A DNA stretch of 64,000 nt from Streptomyces sp. WMMB303. Lineage in GTDB: Bacteria; Actinomycetota; Actinomycetes; Streptomycetales; Streptomycetaceae. How positions within the stretch are numbered: position 1 is the first letter of the stretch; the number at the start of each line of letters is the position of its first letter. Positions 48,957-57,066 of this stretch are shown one piece after another. The DNA is taken from NCBI RefSeq assembly GCF_029351045.1, contig NZ_JARKIN010000001.1, forward strand, positions 6,348,501 through 6,412,500, written 5' to 3'. Below the pieces are notes generated by a model. It ran no database searches and had not been told where the DNA came from. It saw nothing but the letters and a program-made list of their open reading frames with translations. A program made the translations under genes and the position numbers.

Positions 48957-50278
48957 TGCCGCTCCTGTTCCGGGTTGCTGACAGCGGCGACCGCCTGCGG
49001 GTCGAGGTCGAAGAGTTCACGCAGCGCGTCCGCGTACCCGGCGCCGCCGGGTTCGCCCGCGAGTTGTTTGACGCGCACGGTCGGCGCGTGCAGCAGCTTG
49101 TCCACGACCCGGCGCACGGTCTGCGTGATCTCCGCGCGCTGTTTGTCGTCCATCCCGTGCAGCCGGCCCTCCAGCCGCGCCATCTCCCCGGCGACGACGT
49201 CGGCGGCCATGGCGCGCAGCGCCACCACGGTCGGGGTGATCGTCGCGGCGCGCTGCGCGGCGCCGAACGCGGCGACCTCCTCGCCGACGATGCTCCGGAC
49301 GGCTTCCACATCCCCGGCCATCGGCGCGTTGGCCTCGGCGTCCGCGAGCGACTCGATGTCCACGAGCCGCACGCCCTCGACGCGGTGCACGGCGGCTTCG
49401 ACGTCCCGGGGCATGGCCAGGTCGAGGACCGAGAGGATGGGGCCGCCGTCCGCGCCGGACTCGCGCCCGCCGACGGCCCGCCCGATGTCCTCGGCGCCCA
49501 GCACCAACCCCGCCGCACCGGTGCAGGAGACCACCACGTCGGCCGCGGCCAGCTCGGCCGCCACCGCGTCCATGGGCAGCGCCCGCGCGCCCAGGCTCTC
49601 CGCCAGCCGCTCGGCCCTCTCCAACGTACGGTTGACGATCACCAGTTCGCCCACACCGGCGCGTGCCAGTGTCACCGCGGCCAGCGAGGACATCGATCCG
49701 GCGCCGATCACCAGCGCCCGGCGCCCCCGCGCCCACGCCTCGACGTCCCGCCCCGCGGCCAACTGCTGGAGCCCGAAGGTCACCAGCGACTGCCCGGCCT
49801 TGTCGATACCGGTCTCGGAGTGCGCCCGCTTCCCCACCCGCAGCGCCTGCTGGAACAGGTCGTTCAGCAGCCGTCCCGCGGTGTGCTGCTCCTGCGCGAC
49901 GGCCAGCGCGTCCTTGATCTGGCCGAGGATCTGCCCCTCGCCCACGACCATCGAGTCCAGCCCGCACGCCACCGAGAACAGGTGGTGCACGGCCCGGTCC
50001 TCGTAGTGGACGTACAGGTACGGGGTGAGCTCTTCCAGGTCCACTCCGCTGTGCTGGGCCAGCAGGGTGGAGAGTTCGGCGACACCGGCGTGGAACCGGT
50101 CGACGTCCGCGTAGAGTTCGATCCGGTTGCAGGTGGAGAGGACGGCCGCCTCGGCGGCGGGCTCGGCCCCCACGGTGTCCTGCAGCAGCTTCCCGCGCGC
50201 CTGGGGGGCCAGGGCGGCCCGCTCCAGCACGCTGACCGGCGCACTGCGATGGCTGAGGCCCACGACGAGCAGACTCAT
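48953..50278 (-). CDS. hemA: Glutamyl-tRNA reductase
   Basis: A 441-residue NADPH enzyme reducing glutamyl-tRNA(Glu) to glutamate-1-semialdehyde. MSLLVVGLSHRSAPVSVLER is the N-terminus, the catalytic Cys is in VLSTCNRIELYAD (about residue 50), the NADPH domain is ALVIGAGSMSSLAAVTLA, and the C-terminal dimerisation helix follows. Its ATG overlaps the rex stop. This is the first committed enzyme of the operon, and redox control through Rex acts mainly here. Confidence 0.97.
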   Translation of the reverse strand: MSLLVVGLSHRSAPVSVLERAALAPQARGKLLQDTVGAEPAAEAAVLSTCNRIELYADVDRFHAGVAELSTLLAQHSGVDLEELTPYLYVHYEDRAVHHLFSVACGLDSMVVGEGQILGQIKDALAVAQEQHTAGRLLNDLFQQALRVGKRAHSETGIDKAGQSLVTFGLQQLAAGRDVEAWARGRRALVIGAGSMSSLAAVTLARAGVGELVIVNRTLERAERLAESLGARALPMDAVAAELAAADVVVSCTGAAGLVLGAEDIGRAVGGRESGADGGPILSVLDLAMPRDVEAAVHRVEGVRLVDIESLADAEANAPMAGDVEAVRSIVGEEVAAFGAAQRAATITPTVVALRAMAADVVAGEMARLEGRLHGMDDKQRAEITQTVRRVVDKLLHAPTVRVKQLAGEPGGAGYADALRELFDLDPQAVAAVSNPEQERQ

Positions 50279-51075
50279 GCCGGCATCACGGCGGGCAGAT
50301 CCCCGTCAGTTCCGGACTCGGGGGGCCGCTTGGCGACGGACACGGCCGGCGGGGCCGCGGGCGGCGCGGTGTCCGTCTCCGGGCTCTGCCCCGGCGGCGC
50401 CCCCGGCTCCTCGCCCGCCTTGCGCTGCTCGTGGAAGGCGAGGATCTGCAGTTCTATCGAGAGGTCGACCTTGCGCACGTCGACCCCCTCGGGGACGGAG
50501 AGCACGGTCGGCGCGAAGTTGAGGATGGAGGTGATCCCGGCGGCGACGAGCCGGTCGCACACCTGCTGGGCCGCACCGGCCGGGGTGGCGATCACGCCGA
50601 TGGACACCCCGTTGTCCGAGATGATCTTCTCCAGCTCGTCGGTGTGCTGGACCGGGATGCCCGCCACGGGCTTGCCGGACAGCCCCGGGTCGGCGTCGAT
50701 CAGCGCCGCGACCCGGAAGCCGCGCGAGGCGAACCCGCCGTAGTTGGCGAGCGCGGCGCCCAGGTTTCCGATACCGACGATGACAACCGGCCAGTCCTGG
50801 GTGAGGCCCAGCTCACGGGAGATCTGGTAGACGAGGTACTCCACGTCGTAGCCGACCCCGCGGGTGCCGTACGAGCCCAGGTAGGAGAAGTCCTTGCGGA
50901 GCTTGGCCGAATTGACGCCCGCCGCCGAGGCCAGCTCCTCCGAGGACACCGTGGGCACCGAGCGCTCGGACAGCGCGGTGAGGGCCCGCAGGTACAGCGG
51001 AAGGCGGGCGACGGTCGCCTCGGGGATCCCTCGGCTCCGACTCGTCGCCGGACGGTGGTTTCGGCCAGTTGCCAC
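50275..51075 (-). CDS. rex: Redox-sensing transcriptional repressor Rex
   Basis: A 266-residue NADH-sensing repressor. The winged helix occupies about residues 16-85 (VARLPLYLRALTALSERSVP, ELASAAGVNSAKLRKDFSYL), the Rossmann domain has VVIVGIGNLGAALANY (GxGxxG, about 98-113), and the C-terminal swap helix VDLSIELQILAFHEQRK is near 215-231. High NADH releases it from DNA. GTG at 51075 follows GGCAGGAG. Upstream is a matching operator (51161-51178), giving autoregulation of rex-hemACDB. The Pro-rich tail after residue 232 is an addition common in streptomycetes. Confidence 0.97.
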   Translation of the reverse strand: MATGRNHRPATSRSRGIPEATVARLPLYLRALTALSERSVPTVSSEELASAAGVNSAKLRKDFSYLGSYGTRGVGYDVEYLVYQISRELGLTQDWPVVIVGIGNLGAALANYGGFASRGFRVAALIDADPGLSGKPVAGIPVQHTDELEKIISDNGVSIGVIATPAGAAQQVCDRLVAAGITSILNFAPTVLSVPEGVDVRKVDLSIELQILAFHEQRKAGEEPGAPPGQSPETDTAPPAAPPAVSVAKRPPESGTDGDLPAVMPA

Positions 51076-51160
51076 GGTGCTCCTGCCGGTTGCGCGAAGC
51101 GGTGAGCGGTCGTCTGCGAGGCACTCTCCCGGACCGCTCCGTCGCGTCCAGGCTATGCCT

Positions 51161-51178
51161 TTGTGAACGCGTGCACAA
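51161..51178. promoter_or_regulatory. Rex operator (ROP site)
   Basis: TTGTGAACGCGTGCACAA matches the Rex operator TTGTGAA-N4-TTCACAA with one base different (TGCACAA in the right half). It lies 86 bases upstream of the rex start on the minus strand, in the position of an autoregulatory operator. In Streptomyces coelicolor Rex represses its own rex-hemACD operon through such sites. Confidence 0.88.
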
Positions 51179-51196
51179 AGATTGTGTCCGGTTTGT

Positions 51197-51213
51197 CCGG
51201 TCAACGTGACCGG
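51197..51213. promoter_or_regulatory. 17-bp palindrome next to the Rex operator
   Basis: CCGGTCA-ACG-TGACCGG is a perfect 7-bp inverted repeat with a 3-bp spacer, 18 bases upstream of the Rex operator relative to rex. Its left side includes a TTGACC that could serve as the -35 of the rex operon. It may be an operator for another regulator. Nothing in the sequence names the factor. Confidence 0.4.
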
Positions 51214-51462
51214 CGCCACAGGCAACGACGGGGACACCCGGCCACACTCCTCACCTATACGCCCCCGGATCGCAAAACGCCCTCGATACTAATCGAAACC
51301 CACTCGAACCCTGACCACATTCCCACTGGACAAGTGGCCCCTCGGCGGTTCTTGAGGGCGGCCCCCGACAGGCACCGGCAGGTGCGGCCGGGCGCGGACC
51401 CGCTCCACCCGCACCTCACCCGCGCCCGTCGGCGCCCGGCAGGCGCGGAAGTCGGCGCCGCG

Positions 51463-51699
51463 TCACGCGGTGAGCGCGCTGCGCAACCGCTCCGGGTCCA
51501 CCCGCCAGAAGTCGTGCTGGGCCCCGTCCACCAGCACCACCGGGATCTGCTCCCAATACAGCCGGTAGAGCTCGGGATCCTGGTTGATGTCCTTCTCCTC
51601 CCAGGCGGCGTCCACTTCCTCGCACACCCGGACCACCACATCGCGCGCCACGTCGCACAGGTGGCAGCCGGGCTTCCCGATCAGCGTCACAGTCTTCAT
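51463..51699 (-). CDS. Glutaredoxin family protein
   Basis: A 78-residue thioredoxin-fold protein. The active site KPGCHLCDVARDVV (CxxC) is at about residues 9-22, and QIPVVLVDGAQHDFWRVD holds the cis-Pro turn and C-terminal strand. It may reduce disulfides or act in iron-sulfur or redox signalling. The ATG at 51699 has a GGAG/GGGGG-like sequence upstream. It lies beside rex, in keeping with a redox role, and diverges from the HAD-family gene. Confidence 0.9.
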   Translation of the reverse strand: MKTVTLIGKPGCHLCDVARDVVVRVCEEVDAAWEEKDINQDPELYRLYWEQIPVVLVDGAQHDFWRVDPERLRSALTA

Positions 51700-51828
51700 A
51701 CCCCCATTCTCCAGCCCGCCCGGCGCCTGACCGAACCCGTCGGGCACCCCGCCGCGGACGGTGGAGACCGCACGCACCGGCCCTCCCGGCGCAACCGACT
51801 CTCCGAACAGACTGGCTATGCTCGCCGC

Positions 51829-52758
51829 ATGGCCCTTCCCGCATGGCTGACCCCTCGCAGGCGCAACGCGACCGCACGCAGCGTGCTCGCCGGGGAGGCG
51901 GCCGCCGAGGCGGCGCGCAAGCAGGAGCAGGAGCAGGCGACGGCCGAACCCGCGGGCGCCCCGGAGCCGGAGTTCCCGGTCGCCGGTGACGTGCACGCCG
52001 CCGCCTTCTTCGACCTGGACAACACCGTCATGCAGGGCGCCGCCCTCTTCCACTTCGGCCGCGGCCTCTACAAGCGCAAGTTCTTCCGGAAGCGCGAACT
52101 GACCCGGTTCGCCTGGCAGCAGACCTACTTCCGGCTCGCCGGCGCCGAGAACGCCGACCACATGCAGGACGCCCGGGAGAGTGCGCTGTCCATCGTGAAG
52201 GGACACCGGGTCTCCGAGCTGATGGCGATCGGCGAGGAGATCTACGACGAGTACATGGCGGGCCGGATCTGGCCCGGCACCCGGGCCCTGGCCCAGGCGC
52301 ACCTGGACGCGGGCCAGAAGGTGTGGCTGGTGACGGCGGCACCGGTGGAGACGGCCACGATCATCGCGCGGCGGCTGGGGCTGACCGGAGCGCTGGGCAC
52401 GGTGGCCGAGTCGGTGGGCGGCGTCTACACCGGGCGGCTGGTCGGCGAACCGCTGCACGGGCCGGCGAAGGCGGAGGCGGTCCGCGCGCTGTCCGCGGCC
52501 GAGGGGCTCGACCTGGACAGGTGCGCTGCGTACAGCGATTCGGCGAACGACATTCCGATGCTGTCGCTCGTCGGATATCCGTATGCGATCAATCCTGACA
52601 GCCGACTTCGGACGCACGCGCGTGAAATGGGCTGGCGACTGCGCGACTACCGGAAGGGCCGCAAGGCGGCCAAGGTGGGTATCCCGGCGGCCGCCGGGGT
52701 CGGCGCGCTGGCAGGCGGCGCGGTGGCTGCCGCAGCGGTACAGCGGCGCCGCCGCTAG
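51829..52758 (+). CDS. HAD-IB family hydrolase (phosphoserine-phosphatase-like)
   Basis: A 309-residue protein. The HAD nucleophile motif is AFFDLDNTVMQGAALFHFG, motif II VWLVTAAPVETATIIAR, and motif III YSDSANDIPMLSLVG. The C-terminus (GIPAAAGVGALAGGAVAAAA, then VQRRRR) is hydrophobic and probably a membrane anchor, as in membrane-associated HAD-IB enzymes of lipid metabolism. The first 50 residues are a variable Arg/Ala/Glu-rich extension. Substrate unknown. Confidence 0.9.
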   Translation: MALPAWLTPRRRNATARSVLAGEAAAEAARKQEQEQATAEPAGAPEPEFPVAGDVHAAAFFDLDNTVMQGAALFHFGRGLYKRKFFRKRELTRFAWQQTYFRLAGAENADHMQDARESALSIVKGHRVSELMAIGEEIYDEYMAGRIWPGTRALAQAHLDAGQKVWLVTAAPVETATIIARRLGLTGALGTVAESVGGVYTGRLVGEPLHGPAKAEAVRALSAAEGLDLDRCAAYSDSANDIPMLSLVGYPYAINPDSRLRTHAREMGWRLRDYRKGRKAAKVGIPAAAGVGALAGGAVAAAAVQRRRR

Positions 52759-53139
52759 GCCCCTCACGAGGGAAACGCCGACGCGCCCGGGGGCGCAGCA
52801 CGGCGACCGCCGGTCCGTCGTGCGCGGCTGTCCGCCGGGCAATCCAGCAGTGTTACCCGGCGCCCCGGGCAGCCAGTCCCGATCCGGCCGGTCGGCCGGA
52901 ACACATCACCCAGGTGTCAAATTCAGCCACGGAAACGATCAGAAACAGTCTTCGACTCGCACTTGAATGCGGCTCCAATCCGCAACAGAACGAACCGAAG
53001 CGACGTTTTCAGCAACTAGGGGTAGTGCGGCCTGTACGAAGCGTTATTCTCCTCAGACGCAATTCGGTACCCACCTGCCCCTACACCGGGTGAACGGTTC
53101 CGCACTGCACGTGATGGAAGCTCTGCCTCTGGGAGTCCC
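52759..53139. other. bldN upstream region
   Basis: 381 bases with no gene. The section 52910-53060 is relatively AT-rich and should hold the bldN promoter, which in streptomycetes is a developmental control point. A GGGAG ribosome-binding site precedes the GTG start at 53140. No firm operator could be assigned by eye. Confidence 0.5.
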
Positions 53140-54042
53140 GTGTACCCACACGTCGGGGTTGACGCCTCGGGCCTGGCTACGCTGCGCACGACAGTCATCG
53201 ACCAACTGCGTGCGTTCGTCCCCACCGCGTACGCCATCCCTGCCCTGGCCGCACCAACCGCACCTGTCCCCGCAGGAGCCTCAACTGTCCCCACAGTTCC
53301 CCGCCCTGCCCCCACCCACCGCGCCACCCGCGCCCTGACCACCGCGGCCGGCCCGGCCGCCTCCGCCGCGTCCCCGGCATCACCCTCGGTCGCCCGCTCG
53401 AACGCGGCGACCACGTCCCGCACCTCCACCGCGACCGGCCGACGCGCCCGCGGCTCCGGCGCGACCGCCCGCCGCCCGGCCGCCTCCGACACCGACAGCC
53501 GCCGGATGATGGACCTGGTCGAACGGGCCCAGGACGGCGAGGCCGAGGCGTTCGGCAGGTTGTACGACCAATACAGCGACACCGTCTACCGCTACATCTA
53601 CTACCGGGTCGGCGGCCGGGCCACCGCCGAGGACCTGACCAGCGAGACCTTTCTGCGCGCCCTCCGCCGCATCGGCACCTTCACCTGGCAGGGCCGCGAC
53701 TTCGGAGCCTGGCTGGTGACCATCGCCCGCAACCTGGTCGCCGACCATTTCAAGTCGAGCCGCTTCCGCCTCGAGGTGACCACCGGCGAGATGCTCGACG
53801 CCAACGAGGTCGAGCGGTCCCCCGAGGAGTCGGTCCTCGAAACGCTCTCCAACGCCGCCCTGCTGGAGGCCGTACGTAAGCTCAACCCCCAACAACAGGA
53901 ATGCGTAACGCTCCGATTTCTGCAGGGGCTCTCCGTCGCCGAGACGGCCCGGGTGATGGGCAAGAACGAGGGCGCCATCAAGACCCTGCAGTACCGCGCC
54001 GTGCGCACCCTCGCCCGACTGCTCCCCGACGACGCGCGCTGA
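53140..54042 (+). CDS. bldN: ECF RNA polymerase sigma factor BldN
   Basis: A 300-residue developmental sigma factor. Residues 1-120 are an N-terminal extension (MYPHVGVDASGLATLRTTVI, then an Ala/Thr/Pro-rich stretch), characteristic of BldN, which is made as a pro-protein and cleaved. Sigma region 2 is about 135-205 (LYDQYSDTVYRYIYYRVGGR, AEDLTSETFLRALRRI) and region 4 about 235-290 (LRFLQGLSVAETARVMGKN, EGAIKTLQYRAVRTL). It drives aerial development genes such as chaplins and its own anti-sigma gene. The start is GTG 53140. The extension is longer than the 86 residues known in S. coelicolor. Confidence 0.94.
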   Translation: MYPHVGVDASGLATLRTTVIDQLRAFVPTAYAIPALAAPTAPVPAGASTVPTVPRPAPTHRATRALTTAAGPAASAASPASPSVARSNAATTSRTSTATGRRARGSGATARRPAASDTDSRRMMDLVERAQDGEAEAFGRLYDQYSDTVYRYIYYRVGGRATAEDLTSETFLRALRRIGTFTWQGRDFGAWLVTIARNLVADHFKSSRFRLEVTTGEMLDANEVERSPEESVLETLSNAALLEAVRKLNPQQQECVTLRFLQGLSVAETARVMGKNEGAIKTLQYRAVRTLARLLPDDAR

Positions 54043-54059
54043 CCCTCGGGCGGACTGCT

Positions 54060-54108
54060 CGGAGGCGTCTCGGAGGCACCCCCCGAAGGCGCCTCCGAGA
54101 CGCCTCCG
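54060..54108. terminator. Strong hairpin between bldN and rsbN
   Basis: CGGAGGCGTCTCGGAGGC at 54060-54077 pairs perfectly (18 bp) with GCCTCCGAGACGCCTCCG at 54091-54108 around a 13-nt loop, 18 bases past the bldN stop. It should separate bldN from rsbN transcription, which then needs its own promoter at 54208-54235. Confidence 0.85.
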
Positions 54109-54207
54109 AAGGCTGCGACCGCCGCGTCGCCGAGGGGTCTGTGCGGAGGTCGGCCACCCGGTCGCCCCTGCCCAGACCTCCAGTCACATCATCGTGACAT
54201 CCGACTC

Positions 54208-54235
54208 CGTAACCCGAGTGGCTTGCGCTCGTTGT
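54208..54235 (+). promoter_or_regulatory. Candidate sigma-BldN-dependent promoter of rsbN
   Basis: CGTAAC at 54208-54213 and CGTTGT at 54230-54235 are separated by exactly 16 bases. The sigma-BldN consensus is CGTAAC-N16-CGTTGA, so five of six -10 bases and all of the -35 match. It lies about 130 bases before the rsbN GTG, past the bldN hairpin. It would let active BldN make its own anti-sigma factor. Confidence 0.75.
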
Positions 54236-54361
54236 CGGGGTTGCAGACTCCCCGTAGCCGTGGCTGCCCGGGGCTCGCTCGCGCCTGAGCGGACACGGTC
54301 GGCCACACTCGTGCCGGTGTGGTGGGGAGCCGACCGTGCAGACGATGAGGAGGTGCCGCCG

Positions 54362-55687
54362 GTGATCGGATCCGTGCCGACGAGCCGACGGGCCATCGCC
54401 TTCGCCCAAGCCCTGGACGAGCAGGGACGTGACACGGGCGCGGCGGCCGACAAGGAACCCGAGGGCCCCCCGCCCCGAGAACGCCCCGGGCCGGGGCCGG
54501 GAGGAGGGAGCGACACGGCGGCACCCCCGCCGGGCACACCGCACGGCCACCGGGCCGACGGCTCCGACCCGTCACTGCTCTCCCTCGCGAACGCGCTGGG
54601 CGGGGTACCCAGGCCGACGCTGGACCCCGAGGTCAAGACGGTCCAGCGCGCACAGCTGATCGCCGCCATGGAGGCCGCCTTCGGAGAGGGTGAGACGACG
54701 GCGCACGGCGCGCACTTCCCCGAGCAGCGCGACGCCCGCGCCGACTCCCGCAGCCGGAGCGGCGCACACCGCGCACCCGGTCTCGGGCCGCTCGGAAAGC
54801 TGCGCCCCAAGTCCCGGCTCGGCCGCGGGCTCGCCGTCGGCGGCCTGAGCGTGGGCGTCGCGGCCAGCGCCTTCGGCGCAGCCACCGCCGCCAGCACCGA
54901 CGCGCTGCCCGGCGACTCGCTCTACGGCCTCAAACGCGGGATGGAGGACATCCGGCTCGACCTGGCCGGGGACGACGCCGACCGCGGCGGCCTCCTCCTG
55001 GACCACGCCTCCACCCGGCTGCACGAGGCCCGCCGCCTCATGGAGCGCGACCGCTCCGGAGCGCTGGACCACGAGGCGCTCGCCGAGGTCCGCAAGACGC
55101 TCTCCGGCATGCGGCACGACGCGTCCGAGGGACACCGGCTGCTCAGCTCCGCCTACCAGCGGAACGGGGACCTGGCCCCGATCCGGTCCCTGTCCGCGTT
55201 CGCCGAGAACCACCGGGCGGGCTGGACACAGCTGCGCGACCGGCTGCCGGTGCAACTTCGCGACGTGAGCGACGAGGTCAGCTCGGTCTTCGACGCCATA
55301 GACCAGGAAGTGGACCCGCTGCGCTCGCTCCTCCCCAGGGAAAGCGCTGAGGCCCCCCGCGACCGGGAACCGGGCACCGGCGACCGGACGGGCGAGGAGC
55401 AGCCGTCAGCCGAGCCCAGCTCCCCGTCGGCGGACGGCATGGACGGGCGGCGGGACGGCGGCGGCGAGGAGCCCTCGCCCTCCGACTCCCAGCAGCGGGG
55501 CAAGGGGCTGCTCGGCGGCGATCTGCTCGAACCGCCGGAGGACTCCGACCGGCAGGGCGGCAGTCCGTCCCACTCCGACCCCGGCTCCGGAAGCCCCTCC
55601 TCGCCGGGCAGTGAGCCCAAGGTCACCCTGCCTCCGCTCGTCCCGGACGTCCTGCCCCGCCTCGACCTCGGCGGCGACGGCAGCTAG
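54362..55687 (+). CDS. rsbN: Anti-sigma factor RsbN (DUF5667 domain)
   Basis: A 441-residue protein matching the anti-sigma factor of BldN. The first ~110 residues, facing the cytoplasm, bind the sigma factor; DPSLLSLANALGGVPRPTLD is its conserved segment. One transmembrane helix lies at about residues 153-177 (LGRGLAVGGLSVGVAASAFG). The extracytoplasmic DUF5667 region has GDSLYGLKRGMEDIRLDLAG and RLHEARRLM-type helices, then a Pro/Ser/Asp-rich tail. GTG at 54362 follows GAGGAGGTG. It is preceded by a predicted BldN promoter. Confidence 0.9.
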   Translation: MIGSVPTSRRAIAFAQALDEQGRDTGAAADKEPEGPPPRERPGPGPGGGSDTAAPPPGTPHGHRADGSDPSLLSLANALGGVPRPTLDPEVKTVQRAQLIAAMEAAFGEGETTAHGAHFPEQRDARADSRSRSGAHRAPGLGPLGKLRPKSRLGRGLAVGGLSVGVAASAFGAATAASTDALPGDSLYGLKRGMEDIRLDLAGDDADRGGLLLDHASTRLHEARRLMERDRSGALDHEALAEVRKTLSGMRHDASEGHRLLSSAYQRNGDLAPIRSLSAFAENHRAGWTQLRDRLPVQLRDVSDEVSSVFDAIDQEVDPLRSLLPRESAEAPRDREPGTGDRTGEEQPSAEPSSPSADGMDGRRDGGGEEPSPSDSQQRGKGLLGGDLLEPPEDSDRQGGSPSHSDPGSGSPSSPGSEPKVTLPPLVPDVLPRLDLGGDGS

Positions 55688-55812
55688 CAGCGGCGGACAG
55701 GGGGTCGCGGCGGCCACGGGCCGGCCGCCGCGGCAGGTCCGTGGCCCGCGGACCAGGAGCAGCCCGCCACGCTGTGCGGCGGCGCACGGTCACACAGCCC
55801 CCCGGGGAGCGC

Positions 55813-57066
55813 TCAGAAGAAGACCGACCGCCGCCGCACCAGCAGCTTGTAGAGCGTGTGCTGAATGGTCTCCCGCACCTGGTCGGTGAGGTTGAACATC
55901 AGCATCGGATCCTCCGCCGCCTCCGGCGGATAGCCGTCGGTGGGCAGCGGCTCGCCGAACTGGATCGTCCACTTCGTCGGCAGCGGCACCGCGCCCAGCG
56001 GACCCAGCCACGGGAAGGTGGGCGTGATCGGAAAGTACGGGAAGCCGAACAGCCGGGCGAGCGTGCGGGAGTTGCCGACCATCGGATAGATCTCCTCGGC
56101 ACCGACGATGGAGCACGGCACGATCGGCGCTCCCGCCCGCAGCGCCGTCGAGACGAAACCGCCCCGCCCGAACCGCTGGAGCTTGTAGCGGTCCGCGAAC
56201 GGCTTGCCCAGCCCCTTGAAGCCCTCCGGCATCACCCCGACGACCTCGCCCCGCTCCAGCAGCGTCTGCGCGTCCTCCGCGCAGGCGAGTGTGTGTCCGG
56301 CCTTGCGTGCGAGCGCGTTGACGAGCGGCAGCACGAACACCAGGTCCGCGCCCAGCAGCCGCAGCTGCCGGCCGGCCGGATGCTCGTCGTGCACGGCGAC
56401 CTGGAGCATCAGCCCGTCCAGCGGGAGGGTGCCCGAGTGGTTGGCCACCACCAGCGCCGCGCCGTCCGCGGGTATGTTCTCCACCCCGCGCACCTCCACC
56501 CGGAAGTACTTCTCGAAGACCGGGCGCAGCAGTGTCATCAGCACCTGGTCGGTCAGCTCCTCGTCGAAGCCGAAGTCGTCGACCTCGTACTCCCCGGTGA
56601 GCCTGCGCCGCAGAAAGGCGAGACCCTCGGCGGCCCGCTCCTCCCACTCCCGGCCGAGCGCCCGCTCCAGCAACCCCGCGGGTTCCTTCGCCGCCGTGGA
56701 GCCGGCCGCGCCGGAGCGCCCAGCGGAGCCGCCTCCCGCCGAATCCTCCGGTCCGGCGCCCGCCGCAGCGGCGCCGGGCCCGGGCTGCCCGGACGATTCC
56801 CCGGCGCCTTGCGCCGGGTCCGGCCGCTGTCCGGACACCGCAGTCAGACGTGAGCGCCGCCCGGTGCCGCCGCGCCGACCGTCGCCGGCACCGCCCGGAC
56901 CGGATTCCTCCCCGGACGCGGCACCGCCACCGGGCCGGGGTGTACCGGAGCGTCCCGCACGGGACGCGCGGGCGCCCTCCCCGGAGCTGCCGCGTCCGGC
57001 GGGCGACCCCGGGCCCCGGGAGCGGTCCCTGTCGTCGTCGAAGGGTATGACCTTCGCGTCAGCCAT
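55813..57066 (-). CDS. Lysophospholipid acyltransferase family protein (PlsC-like)
   Basis: A 417-residue protein. The catalytic HX4D is in ALVVANHSGTLPLDGLMLQV, the substrate-binding motif is GVMPEGFKGLGKPF (EG) and the third block is VPCSIVGAEEIYPM. Such enzymes transfer an acyl group to glycerophospholipids. The first ~125 residues are Arg/Gly/Pro/Ser-rich and probably disordered, an extension absent in classic PlsC. Its ATG (57066) overlaps the stop of the epimerase gene, so the pair is coupled. Confidence 0.92.
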   Translation of the reverse strand: MADAKVIPFDDDRDRSRGPGSPAGRGSSGEGARASRAGRSGTPRPGGGAASGEESGPGGAGDGRRGGTGRRSRLTAVSGQRPDPAQGAGESSGQPGPGAAAAGAGPEDSAGGGSAGRSGAAGSTAAKEPAGLLERALGREWEERAAEGLAFLRRRLTGEYEVDDFGFDEELTDQVLMTLLRPVFEKYFRVEVRGVENIPADGAALVVANHSGTLPLDGLMLQVAVHDEHPAGRQLRLLGADLVFVLPLVNALARKAGHTLACAEDAQTLLERGEVVGVMPEGFKGLGKPFADRYKLQRFGRGGFVSTALRAGAPIVPCSIVGAEEIYPMVGNSRTLARLFGFPYFPITPTFPWLGPLGAVPLPTKWTIQFGEPLPTDGYPPEAAEDPMLMFNLTDQVRETIQHTLYKLLVRRRSVFF

